Assembly: GCA_938075675.1 (NCBI GenBank)
Contig: CALJHE010000006.1
Location: 1 to 64,000, forward strand
Direction: 5' to 3'
Length of the DNA: 64,000 nucleotides
DNA from: Candidatus Poseidoniaceae archaeon
GTDB taxonomy: Archaea > Thermoplasmatota > Poseidoniia > Poseidoniales > Poseidoniaceae
The position numbers and the translations under genes were made by a program. Below the pieces are notes generated by a model. The model had not been told where the DNA came from. It searched no databases and worked only from the letters and a program-made list of their open reading frames with translations. Positions 9,036-16,918 of the stretch are shown here, piece by piece (within the stretch, counting starts at the first letter, position 1; each line of letters begins with the position of its first letter).

Positions 9036-10459
9036 TCCTTCTTCTCACGTCGACGTCGAGGACGCTTTTTTGAATCCTCTTCCTCTTCACGGAGTGCTTG
9101 GAGTTCACGGGATGATTTACCATCTGAGTTGTCAGAACCGCGCTTTCCACGGTTGTTGCCGCCTTTCTTACCGCCTTGCGACACATCAACCTTGATGCGC
9201 CGGCCGAGCAATTCAGAGCCGTTGAGTTTGGAGACGATTTCTTCACCCTTGTCCATTTCCTTGATGAAGGCAAATGCGAATCCCTTTGGTTTTCCGTCAC
9301 CACTGGTCGCAACAACAAGTCCGTTGACGGTTGCGATACCGTCAAACATGGCTCGAATGTTTTCTTCAGTTGCTTTGAACGGTAGATTTCCAATGTAGAG
9401 TTTGAGTCCTTCTGGGTCCTTGCGCTTTTCTCGCTTGCCCTTCTTGTCATCGCTGTCAGCATCTCGCACGCCGATCTTACGGCCGTTGATTTTGTGGCCA
9501 TTGAGTTTTTCAGCAGCAGCATCAGCTTGTGATTTTTCAGAGTAGGTGACGAAACCGAATCCTCGGTTGACACCGTTATCATCGGTCAACACAATACAGT
9601 CGGTCATATCGCCGTGCTCAGCAAACAATGCTCGGAGTTCTTCTGTTCCAACTTCACGTGGTAGGCCACCGACGAACAATCGGCAACCAGGTGCGTTTCG
9701 AGGACGGCGTCCTTTGCCACCGCTCTCGCCTTCGAACCGGAAGTATGTGCGCTCACGACCGTCTTCGCGTACATCTGCGGCGATGAAGGTTGCTCGACCT
9801 GCAGGTCCCTTGCCAAACATTGCTTCTGCAGCAGCGCCCCAGCGCTTGCCGGAGTTGTTGAGTGAACTTGCTCCTTGCTCTACTTCAGCCCATCCTGCGC
9901 CGTAGTTGTCGGCAAGGGCTCGATAAGATTGGTAATTGCATGTTGGGCATCGGACGTTCCAGTCGCCTTCGAGTTCAGGTATCAACACATCACCACACGG
10001 TGGGCAGATTGCATGGAGTACGCCGCAGTCATCACGGTCTCTGAAACTGATTCGAAGAACAGGAGATGTTTCTTTGACTTCAGCCCGACAGACATCCCGT
10101 CGTCGAACGGCGTCCGCAGTTTGATGCATGTATCGGTCCACAATTCCCGTAACGTGGAATTGACCGTAGAGGTGTTCAGGCAGAACGCTACCTGGCTTGC
10201 CTTCAATGCAAAGAACTTGAGCCTCTCCATTCTTTTCGTTGAGTTTGACAATTTCACAAAGTACGGTATCGCCGACTTCTGGTGTGACAATTTCTTTCTG
10301 AGCGGCAACGATTGCGATGCCGTCTTGAATTGAAAACATTCCAGTTGCGGTTGCTAAAATCGATCCATTGACTTCAATGGTTCCATCTCCAGCCTCGCAT
10401 TCTGATGAGGTAGATACTTGTGTTCCGGGAGTGACGAGGCTCGGCGTCATATTTTTCAT
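9032..10459 (-). CDS. Csl4-type exosome subunit fused to two RRM domains
   Basis: Starts like archaeal Csl4, the exosome cap protein that recruits RNA to the phosphorolytic core: VTPGTQVSTS and GTIEVNGSILATATG (N-terminal domain), then an S1-like barrel with VGDTVLCEIVKLNEKNGEAQV and RISFRDRD. A zinc ribbon follows, CPPCG ... CPTC. Unlike ordinary Csl4 the protein continues with two RNA-recognition motifs. RRM1 has RLFVGGLP and RGFGFVTY, RRM2 has LKLYIGNLP and KGFAFAFI. A basic, glycine/lysine-rich tail ends KRPRRRREKKD. ATG 10459 (MKNMTPSLVTPG) was chosen because this matches where Csl4 proteins begin. An upstream in-frame GTG at 10525 would add 22 unrelated residues and lies at or before the inferred transcription start; ATG 10450 is also possible. 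It is coupled to the radical SAM gene by an ATGA overlap. Confidence 0.82.
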   Translation of the reverse strand: MKNMTPSLVTPGTQVSTSSECEAGDGTIEVNGSILATATGMFSIQDGIAIVAAQKEIVTPEVGDTVLCEIVKLNEKNGEAQVLCIEGKPGSVLPEHLYGQFHVTGIVDRYMHQTADAVRRRDVCRAEVKETSPVLRISFRDRDDCGVLHAICPPCGDVLIPELEGDWNVRCPTCNYQSYRALADNYGAGWAEVEQGASSLNNSGKRWGAAAEAMFGKGPAGRATFIAADVREDGRERTYFRFEGESGGKGRRPRNAPGCRLFVGGLPREVGTEELRALFAEHGDMTDCIVLTDDNGVNRGFGFVTYSEKSQADAAAEKLNGHKINGRKIGVRDADSDDKKGKREKRKDPEGLKLYIGNLPFKATEENIRAMFDGIATVNGLVVATSGDGKPKGFAFAFIKEMDKGEEIVSKLNGSELLGRRIKVDVSQGGKKGGNNRGKRGSDNSDGKSSRELQALREEEEDSKKRPRRRREKKD

Positions 10460-10531
10460 TCCTGTAGCAAACATGGCCTGATGTAGGTCGCATGCTGTTT
10501 CGCTTGATTGAACCGGTGTGTTCACCCCTTT

Positions 10532-10544
10532 TCAACCCCTCATA
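10532..10544 (-). promoter_or_regulatory. Candidate promoter element upstream of the Csl4-RRM gene
   Basis: Reads TATGAGGGGTTGA on the minus strand, identical to the element upstream of the ABC-F gene at 3651-3663. If its AT-rich edge is a TATA box, transcription would start near 10520, leaving a leader of about 60 nt before ATG 10459. Inferred from sequence identity and position only. Confidence 0.3.
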
Positions 10545-10560
10545 CGGAGCGGTCGTGGCC

Positions 10561-11214
10561 TCAATCCTCTTCATCGGGTAACTTCGCATCCCCGGGAAGA
10601 TGAAAGCGCCAACACAGCACAGTGGTAGCAGCCTTGCGCTTTGTGTGGTGCTGGTAGGTTGGAGGGAGACGGAAATTTGATTCAAGCATCGCTTCTGATT
10701 CGTAGCCATATTCTCTTCCAAGTGCTTGCAGATGTTTGGACTTTGAACTGTGAAGCACATGGACGACCGGTGCACCGAGCGAAAAGGCGTATTCAAGCAA
10801 AGGCCGGTCAGCCTTTGGCGTTTGTACGCCCCATGGAGGATTCATCACAACAAGGTCTGGAATGGGCTTGACATGCTGCGTTTCCCTCGTCACGTGTTCA
10901 TGCATGACCTCACCTGTACCGTCACATCGTTGGTTGACTCTTTCTGTGTTTGTTCGTGCCACTTCCACGACTTCGAGGTCTGCCTCCATCATGGTCACAT
11001 GATTTGCTCCGAGAAACAGACATCCGCATCCAAGGATTCCATTGCCAGCGCCAAGGTCAAGAACTCTTTTTCCTTCAAACCCATCAACTTGGTCGATACC
11101 CAGAAGCCAGTATGAAGCAAGGTCGCCTTCGGTTGCGTATTGCTCAAGTTCAACCGAGGTGCAAGGATGGGGGGACAATTTGGACAATTCAATGGCCAAA
11201 TGTTTGGGACGCAT
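10561..11214 (-). CDS. METTL5-like RNA N6-adenine methyltransferase
   Basis: SAM-dependent methyltransferase of 217 residues related to METTL5 and archaeal COG2263 proteins, which methylate adenines in small-subunit rRNA. The N-terminal LEQYATEGDLASYWL region matches the family's Y/TP-type helix. The SAM site is VLDLGAGNGILGCG (near residue 51), followed by the acidic motif MMEADLE. The catalytic motif is NPPWGVQT near residue 126, where METTL5 proteins usually have NPPF. The aromatic residue is conserved in type, so activity is plausible. The start codon lies four bases after the zinc-ribbon gene, and the Csl4-RRM gene follows, placing it in an RNA-processing operon. The exact rRNA site is inferred from the family, not visible here. 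Confidence 0.82.
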   Translation of the reverse strand: MRPKHLAIELSKLSPHPCTSVELEQYATEGDLASYWLLGIDQVDGFEGKRVLDLGAGNGILGCGCLFLGANHVTMMEADLEVVEVARTNTERVNQRCDGTGEVMHEHVTRETQHVKPIPDLVVMNPPWGVQTPKADRPLLEYAFSLGAPVVHVLHSSKSKHLQALGREYGYESEAMLESNFRLPPTYQHHTKRKAATTVLCWRFHLPGDAKLPDEED

Positions 11215-11218
11215 TCAA

Positions 11219-11434
11219 TCACCAGCGGGGCTGTTGATTGTACTGGTTTTGCTGGTACTGCTGTTGTTGCTGTTGTTGCGCAAGAGCTTGGGCTTGTAGG
11301 CGCATGTAGTGAATTTGTTCTGCCTCGTGCCGAAGTCGAGCAAGCAACTGATCTCCGGGTTGTTGATTTCCACAAAATCTGCAGAACCGAATGCCATCTT
11401 GGTGTTGTTGTCCGCAACTGATACAGAATCCCAT
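11219..11434 (-). CDS. Small zinc-ribbon protein with glutamine-rich tail
   Basis: A 71-residue protein. The first 25 residues form a double CxxC zinc ribbon (CISCG and CRFCGNQ, residues 4 and 18 onward). A helical arginine/alanine region follows, then a glutamine/asparagine/tyrosine-rich tail with a run of seven glutamines. ATG 11434 (MGFCISC) is chosen because it starts directly at the zinc ribbon and sits after the preceding gene. A longer upstream extension in the same frame overlaps that gene and looks non-coding. It precedes the METTL5-like gene by four bases, so the two are probably co-translated. Zinc ribbons of this type bind nucleic acid or protein; the partner is unknown. The low-complexity tail is unusual for such a short archaeal protein. 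Confidence 0.65.
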   Translation of the reverse strand: MGFCISCGQQHQDGIRFCRFCGNQQPGDQLLARLRHEAEQIHYMRLQAQALAQQQQQQQYQQNQYNQQPRW

Positions 11435-11480
11435 GCGCTTGCCTCCATACTGTCCTTGGGTCGAATCAACTTGAACCTTC

Positions 11481-12584
11481 TCATTGCATGGATGCCAATT
11501 GCAGGAACACAGGCCATGTTTCGAATCCTTCCGCAGCTGCTCTTTCGTTGAGGTTTTCCCAACGAGGGTCATCCATGATATCAGACGCAGCAACACCAGC
11601 GGCCAACAGTCCAGTCACAAGTTCACGGAACTCACGCTCGACTTCAGACATTTCAGGTTCGGGTTCTGGCTTAGGTTCCGGAATTGGAATGCTTGTTGGA
11701 GTTTCTTCAACCGCAGTTTCAGCAGGCAGGTTCATTTCGACTGGCGTTGGTTCAGTTTCCGTCACCTGGGAGCCAGGTGGCAGAGGGACAAAGGCGTGTT
11801 CGACAACTTCCGGCGACGTTTCAACTTCAAGTTCTGCTGCCGGTAACTCCACGTGTTCAGTGCCTCCATGCCCCGTATCTTCAGTCATTTCAGCAAGCAT
11901 GTTTGTTGAGAAATCATCCATCATTTCATCCATGTTCGCTTCGGACTTTTTGGTCTTCACCGGTGGCGCAACTGGGATGTCTTCGGGTGCAGCTTCTGTT
12001 ATTTTCACCTTCTTTTGAAGTCGGCCAACACCCAATACTTCTGCTTGTTGTCGAGCAAGTTCCGCAGCTTGGCGCCGTGGCAGGCTGACGAAACATTTCC
12101 CCGGTACAGAGGCCGGAGGGAAGGGGAGGAAATAGGTCTCAAGAGGTGGCAAGGACGGGTGACGGAAGCATAGAATCCTCTGCGACTCGAAAGCCCGTTG
12201 ACTCGGCAAATTCATTGAGAACGGTACTGGAGAAATCTGAATCGAACTGCGTAACCACTGTTCGTTGGTGATGAGGTGCTGCATCCATGGCCCCAAATCA
12301 GGGCTTGCTAAGTCAACGAATTGAAACGAAGCATCTCGAGGGTTGAAGTTTTGCTTTTCAAGCAAAGGTGCCTCTTGCCGAGGTCGGTGGAATACGGTGA
12401 GTACGGGCTGACCATGCTCGACCATATCGCCGTGCAATTCCATGAGTTTGCGCTCTTTACGAGGGCACATGAGAAGAATGAGCATTCGAGCAGCATTCTC
12501 GTCCCAAATTTCTCCCCATCGAGCCTCAGCCTCGTTGGTGAGTTGTCCAAGTGTCATGTCTGGAATCATTGCAGTAATACCCAT
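11481..12584 (-). CDS. Uncharacterised protein with acidic proline-rich linker
   Basis: Not recognised. The 367-residue protein has a globular N-terminal half (about residues 1-185) containing ARWGEIWDENAARMLILL and an aromatic/proline-rich segment. A basic helix (RRQAAELARQQAEVLG) comes next, then a long acidic, proline/glutamate-rich low-complexity linker with PEPKPEPEPE. The C-terminal ~50 residues form a small helical module (FRELVTGLLAAGVAASDIM ... EGFETWPVFLQL). No signal peptide or membrane helix is visible, so it is probably cytosolic. ATG 12584 is preferred over 12617 because a GCATAAAT box sits near 12619. It leads the operon with the zinc-ribbon, METTL5-like and Csl4-RRM genes, which suggests, but does not prove, an RNA-related role. 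Confidence 0.6.
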   Translation of the reverse strand: MGITAMIPDMTLGQLTNEAEARWGEIWDENAARMLILLMCPRKERKLMELHGDMVEHGQPVLTVFHRPRQEAPLLEKQNFNPRDASFQFVDLASPDLGPWMQHLITNEQWLRSSIQISPVPFSMNLPSQRAFESQRILCFRHPSLPPLETYFLPFPPASVPGKCFVSLPRRQAAELARQQAEVLGVGRLQKKVKITEAAPEDIPVAPPVKTKKSEANMDEMMDDFSTNMLAEMTEDTGHGGTEHVELPAAELEVETSPEVVEHAFVPLPPGSQVTETEPTPVEMNLPAETAVEETPTSIPIPEPKPEPEPEMSEVEREFRELVTGLLAAGVAASDIMDDPRWENLNERAAAEGFETWPVFLQLASMQ

Positions 12585-12637
12585 GTCCGCACCAAACCGA
12601 GGGTGCGGTCGGGGCATTTATGCCTACTGATGTTTCG

Positions 12638-13729
12638 TTATGATTCTGAGAATCGCCCTTCGATAAGCGCGAGTTCAGCAAGCAGAAGTGTTCCACCAGC
12701 AGCGCCACGAACAGTGTTGTGAGAATATCCAGAGAAGGCGACCGTATTTTTTCGAACCAGTTCAATATCGCCAACCACAACGGCCATGCCGGTTTTCAAA
12801 TCGAGACTCGGGTCCGGTTTGGAGGCGAATTGGATACCGTTTGACCACAAATGTTCGGAGACATCGATGTGTTCGACCACATGCAACGGGCGAAGCGGTG
12901 CGCTTGGACAAGATTTTGTAATCTGGTCCCAATCATGCGAATGAAACGAATTGGTAACCGCTTCAATGGAAACAGATTCCGATAGCTCGACCTCGACGAA
13001 GACTTGATGACCATCAGTTCGTGAAACCCTCTGGCAGGTAACATCGACCTCAAATTCGGCGGGGATAACTCGCTCTTGTTCCATTGTACCAAACACATGA
13101 ATCAATTCATCTCTCACTTTCTCGGCCTCTCCCGGAATCTCAGGATCGACACGACCATCGTTCGCCTCTTGGTTGAAGAGAAGTCTCCAGCCTGCTCCAG
13201 AGAGCGCCTGTTCACTCCGCATGGTTACTTTTTGAATACCGAATTCACGTAGTGCAGCGAGCGGGACGGCCAATGGGATGAGGGTACAATTGGTTCCGCA
13301 TGCATGGTTTCCCTTGATGGTGCCAAAAACTGACAATTGTTCATGATTGATATCGGGGATGACCAATGGTATTCCTTCTTCAGCACGATGGTGGCTTGCA
13401 TTGGAAAAAACAGCGATTCCTGCCCGTGTGAGCGAGGACTCGATTCGAGCAGCAACATCGCTTGGGAGGCAAGAAAAGGCAACTTCAATGCCAATGTCAA
13501 GCATGTCTTGAACAAAAGAAGGGCTGAGCACATCTGCGACACGAAGTTCCGGGAGATGAGGGCGTGTCTCCTCAAGACGCCATGGGACATCGCTCAACAG
13601 TGTGCCAGCAGTTGACGCACTGCCCCCAACTGCCTTCAATTCAAACCAAGGGTGGTTGTTCAAGCGTTGTTGCATTCGCTGACCTACCAATCCCGATGCT
13701 CCAAGAATGACAGAAGGTCTGCGTCGCAT
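12638..13729 (-). CDS. asd: Aspartate-semialdehyde dehydrogenase
   Basis: Reduces aspartyl phosphate to aspartate semialdehyde with NADPH, the branch point to lysine, threonine and methionine. The 363-residue protein begins with the dinucleotide-binding motif ILGASGLVGQRM. The catalytic cysteine lies in GNHACGTNCT near residue 140, and the SGAGWRLLF-type region and C-terminal GDIELVRKN follow. Length and motif spacing match the archaeal/fungal ASADH branch. It directly follows the GT2 glycosyltransferase gene on the same strand, separated by about 40 nt, with no functional link evident. No aspartokinase gene is present in the window. Confidence 0.9.
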   Translation of the reverse strand: MRRRPSVILGASGLVGQRMQQRLNNHPWFELKAVGGSASTAGTLLSDVPWRLEETRPHLPELRVADVLSPSFVQDMLDIGIEVAFSCLPSDVAARIESSLTRAGIAVFSNASHHRAEEGIPLVIPDINHEQLSVFGTIKGNHACGTNCTLIPLAVPLAALREFGIQKVTMRSEQALSGAGWRLLFNQEANDGRVDPEIPGEAEKVRDELIHVFGTMEQERVIPAEFEVDVTCQRVSRTDGHQVFVEVELSESVSIEAVTNSFHSHDWDQITKSCPSAPLRPLHVVEHIDVSEHLWSNGIQFASKPDPSLDLKTGMAVVVGDIELVRKNTVAFSGYSHNTVRGAAGGTLLLAELALIEGRFSES

Positions 13730-13768
13730 GTTCTTTCCTCCCTTCCAAATGATTTGAGTCCTTGTCTC

Positions 13769-14503
13769 TCATTGGATGTTGAGATTACCATCACCAAGTC
13801 GAGTTTGATGCGGTGTTGTAAAGAGTCGTCGAACCAAAAGTTTTCTGAAAATGTTCCAGCCATCTTTGACTGAACCAAGTTTGGCTTCACCCAGCCGTTT
13901 ACTGTAGCGGATTGAAATGTGACTGATGTCCAGGTCCTCAGCAGCACATGAAGTGTACATCTCGGCTTCAATTTCAAATCGCATTGAGTTCAATTTCAAC
14001 AGCGAAATGGCTTGTCTTGAAAATCCCCAATAGCCCGAACAAAGGTCGTTCATAGGAACGCCATAGAGGGCGACTGCAATCCAAGTTAAAATGTGGTTTC
14101 CAAAGTAATTTGTCCGGGTCATGGCATCTGGGTCCATCGCTCCGCGCAACCGATCTCCGATGACGACATCGGCATTCTCAAGTTGCTTCAGGAAACGAGG
14201 AATCTCCTCGGGATGGTACGTCCCATCTGGGTCAAGCATGATGAGTGCATCATCACCGGATTGAAGGAATCTCAGAAAGCCAAGTCGCATAGCAGCTCCC
14301 TTCCCTTTACCCTGCTGTTTGAGCACCGGACACCCGTGTTTTTGTGCCACTGATGTTGTCAAATCCTCGCTACCACCATCGACGATGAGAATATTTGCTT
14401 CCCATCCGAGTTCAGCCATCTTCGATATCGGCAAGCGAGGTAATACATCAGCCAACCCTTCCTCCTCGTTCAAGGTAGGAAGCAGTATGGTGACTCGCTT
14501 CAT
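13769..14503 (-). CDS. GT2 glycosyltransferase (dolichol-phosphate sugar synthase-like)
   Basis: Family 2 glycosyltransferase of about 244 residues, probably moving a sugar from a nucleotide donor to a polyprenyl phosphate or similar carrier at the inner membrane face. The N-terminus MKRVTILLPTLNEEEGL is the classic GT2 opening. The DxD-type metal site is LDPDGTYHPEEI near residue 95, and VIGDRLRG follows as in DPM1-like enzymes. ATG 14503 was chosen because upstream in-frame sequence up to 14611 looks like non-coding translation. There is no clear transmembrane helix, consistent with single-domain DPM1. It sits just downstream of a large polytopic protein that could be a GT-C enzyme using the lipid-linked sugar; that partnership is inferred. 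Confidence 0.83.
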   Translation of the reverse strand: MKRVTILLPTLNEEEGLADVLPRLPISKMAELGWEANILIVDGGSEDLTTSVAQKHGCPVLKQQGKGKGAAMRLGFLRFLQSGDDALIMLDPDGTYHPEEIPRFLKQLENADVVIGDRLRGAMDPDAMTRTNYFGNHILTWIAVALYGVPMNDLCSGYWGFSRQAISLLKLNSMRFEIEAEMYTSCAAEDLDISHISIRYSKRLGEAKLGSVKDGWNIFRKLLVRRLFTTPHQTRLGDGNLNIQ

Positions 14504-14552
14504 ACATGGAGGATACACAGTTTGGTTTTCATGACTTCGCTCATTCTTCAGC

Positions 14553-16880
14553 CTACGGCTTTGTTTCCAGCCAATGCAGCCGTATTCCACTTGAATCCAA
14601 CAACACATCACTCCGTCCAGATAGCCCCAGTGGATTCAACCACAGTTGTGCTGACGCTGATTTTGGCCATTCAACCTCTAGTGTACCCGATGAAACGTTG
14701 ATGGCATCTTCAAAGCAAACGGAATGCCACCCTGCTGTAAAAGACCTCGAGATAGATGTCGTATTCGTTGCATCGGCTAACTGAAGGTTTACTTCATCGA
14801 GATTTCCAATCGCTTCAAGCGCCAAACACGTTTCTCCGTTCGCAGAACCAGTGGAACTAAACGCTAAGCCAGCGTTACTCCCTTCAGCAATAAATGCACG
14901 ATTAGAGCCAAGTTTGAGAGGGTCTCTAAACCGAAGCGCTGACCAAGGGTCCGGTCGCAGTTCACATCCATCGGAGCACGTCGATTCAGTGAAAGTTGTA
15001 AACGTTGAAACATCGGATGTGCCAGTGGGGTCAAGTGCCCACAACATGCTTCCGCGAACTTCAACAATCGAACTCCAATACGGTGACTGCGACAAGAACC
15101 AACCAACCGTTCCAAGTGGTGAAGACAATGCATGAGTGATGTTGAGTTTCTGAAGTGCTGCAATGGAATCCATGTAAACGGCTGTGGTTGCGTTGGCTTG
15201 GATGCTTGTCTCAATTTGGATTAAGCCAAGCGTTGGAATACTGGTCGTCGCAATATTTGATGGTGCAGCGTGAACGTATCCCCAGTGCGAGTTTTCGGTG
15301 TAAACAATACTTCCATCCGGCAATAATGCCATTTCGTCATACAGTGCTGAATCGCCTGCTGCGTAGGCTTTGAGTTCTTGATGCTCGGAAACCTGAAAGA
15401 GAATTATGTTACCAAACAAGACTCCCATCAGGAGCGCTACCGAAAGAGTGGCTGTGAGGTATCGATGCATGTGTGGGTCCCACCCAACGGTAAGCAGATT
15501 GTGCTTCTCATCGATTGAGGTGAGACACGTTGTTTGACTCCACCACAACGCAACCAGAGCCGCTAATGGGATATGGAATGCGTGCAGACCCATTGAATAC
15601 AGCGTGTATGAGAGCAACGAAAGCACAGGAATTTGTTCAAGCCCCTCAATCAGATGGATCGAAGTCAACAACCATAATCCAGTAAACCAAACTGCCAGTA
15701 AGCGTCCCTCAATCGTTTGACGCAACTTCCAAGCGCTGCATAATCCGAGGACAAGGAGAACGCCGTTGTACATGAGCATTGGACGACCACCTTGCCACCC
15801 ATACTCGGCAAAAACTGCAGCATCGAGCATACGCGGGGCAAGAATCACGAGGGCAATCGCAGCAGCGATGGTAAGCAGGATTGAACTGGTAAGGAGGAGT
15901 TTTTTGATGTTCTCACCGTGCTTCTCGCTCAAACTCAAACCAATCAAGAGATGCGCTAGCATGAGCATGCCGAGGTATGTAGCACCCGTTGGGTGAATCA
16001 TCAGCACACAGAAAAACGCCATGACAAATCCAGTTGTGTGATGCTTCCCTCGGGTTGAACTCGGCCTTAGTAACACCAACAATCCAACGACCAGTCCAAG
16101 TTGACTTGCGACGGTTGGATAGCCTGAATCAAAGGTTTTTGCAAAAAGTCCCGCCCCTAATGCCATCGCTAATATTCCATTTGCGCCGGCGCCGTGGCGG
16201 TCCATTGCCCCCCCGATGCCGAGAAGAAGAACAGCGAGCGTGTAGTGTCCGAGCGTGAACACTGCTTCACTTGGAGCGAGGTTCAAGGATTCCTGCAACC
16301 AAGCAGCGAGTGAAGGGAATCCGGGAGGATAGGTCCAAAATCCAGTGTTGGTGCCAGAGAGTGAGAGGTCACCGACCGAAGAAATTTGATGAGTGAGGGT
16401 CGAGAATCCAATCCAGTCAACGCCGAACGGCGAATCCATCAGCAGAGGGAGCGTGAAGCAACTGAGGATGACTGTAGAGGCGAACGCCAGCATCCATGGA
16501 CTCCGCTGATTTTGCAACCATCGTTGTGCGGCAACTTCGTCACTTATTGCTTCTTCAGGAGTACCGTAAACCTCTCCATGCATGGCCCGTTCCAACTTTT
16601 GCCAAGAAGTGAGAGACTGAGCCACTCTTTTTCTTGAACGTAGTTGGGTGATTGCAAGCGTGTTCAACAGTAAAAAAAGAGCACACATCAACCCCCAAGT
16701 CCACAACCCAGACAGCAGGACAATGCCAGATAATCCATACACAAGCAGCAGGCCGAGAGCTGGTGCGAGCGTAAATTTCCGAAGTTTGTCCGCACTTGCA
16801 TCGAGTACCCTGCACAGGGCGTACCCAGGTAGGAAGGTTACCGACAGCAGAAGGGCCGCTGTCAGGAACATAGCATTCAC
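14553..16880 (-). CDS. Large polytopic membrane protein, possible GT-C-type glycosyltransferase
   Basis: A 775-residue protein. From the N-terminus to about residue 490 it has roughly a dozen hydrophobic segments (for example FLTAALLLSVTFLPGYAL, LGLLLVYGLSGIVLLSGL, VIVLAPRM-type stretches). The last ~280 residues are a soluble, probably extracytoplasmic domain rich in serine/threonine and ending with beta-type sequence. The layout resembles GT-C glycosyltransferases and related membrane proteins of unknown function, with acidic residues after the first luminal loop (DSPFGVDWIGF) that could be catalytic. A hydrophobic N-terminus makes ATG 16880 or 16871 plausible. It is immediately upstream of the GT2 gene and divergent from the M23 peptidase. 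Function is inferred from topology and neighbour only. Confidence 0.55.
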   Translation of the reverse strand: MNAMFLTAALLLSVTFLPGYALCRVLDASADKLRKFTLAPALGLLLVYGLSGIVLLSGLWTWGLMCALFLLLNTLAITQLRSRKRVAQSLTSWQKLERAMHGEVYGTPEEAISDEVAAQRWLQNQRSPWMLAFASTVILSCFTLPLLMDSPFGVDWIGFSTLTHQISSVGDLSLSGTNTGFWTYPPGFPSLAAWLQESLNLAPSEAVFTLGHYTLAVLLLGIGGAMDRHGAGANGILAMALGAGLFAKTFDSGYPTVASQLGLVVGLLVLLRPSSTRGKHHTTGFVMAFFCVLMIHPTGATYLGMLMLAHLLIGLSLSEKHGENIKKLLLTSSILLTIAAAIALVILAPRMLDAAVFAEYGWQGGRPMLMYNGVLLVLGLCSAWKLRQTIEGRLLAVWFTGLWLLTSIHLIEGLEQIPVLSLLSYTLYSMGLHAFHIPLAALVALWWSQTTCLTSIDEKHNLLTVGWDPHMHRYLTATLSVALLMGVLFGNIILFQVSEHQELKAYAAGDSALYDEMALLPDGSIVYTENSHWGYVHAAPSNIATTSIPTLGLIQIETSIQANATTAVYMDSIAALQKLNITHALSSPLGTVGWFLSQSPYWSSIVEVRGSMLWALDPTGTSDVSTFTTFTESTCSDGCELRPDPWSALRFRDPLKLGSNRAFIAEGSNAGLAFSSTGSANGETCLALEAIGNLDEVNLQLADATNTTSISRSFTAGWHSVCFEDAINVSSGTLEVEWPKSASAQLWLNPLGLSGRSDVLLDSSGIRLHWLETKP

Positions 16881-16897
16881 TTTCAGTCTTAGGTTTT

Positions 16898-16916
16898 GAT
16901 TGTTCGGCTAACAATC
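16898..16916. promoter_or_regulatory. Inverted repeat in a divergent promoter
   Basis: GATTGTT (16898-16904) and AACAATC (16910-16916) form a perfect 7-bp dyad around a 5-nt centre, in the 38-bp gap between divergent start codons (16880 minus, 16919 plus). It could be an operator seen by a dimeric regulator, or a hairpin in the M23 leader. No direct evidence decides. Confidence 0.45.
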
Positions 16917-16918
16917 AA

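Noticed and set aside
8968-9582. A 204-codon minus-strand open frame across the 3' end of the Csl4-RRM gene
   Set aside because: It is out of frame with the RRM and shows only low-complexity shadow residues; the RRM frame explains the bases.
11488-12018. A serine-rich 176-codon plus-strand open frame
   Set aside because: It is antisense to the acidic Pro/Glu linker of the unknown operon protein; the serine richness follows from complementing those codons.
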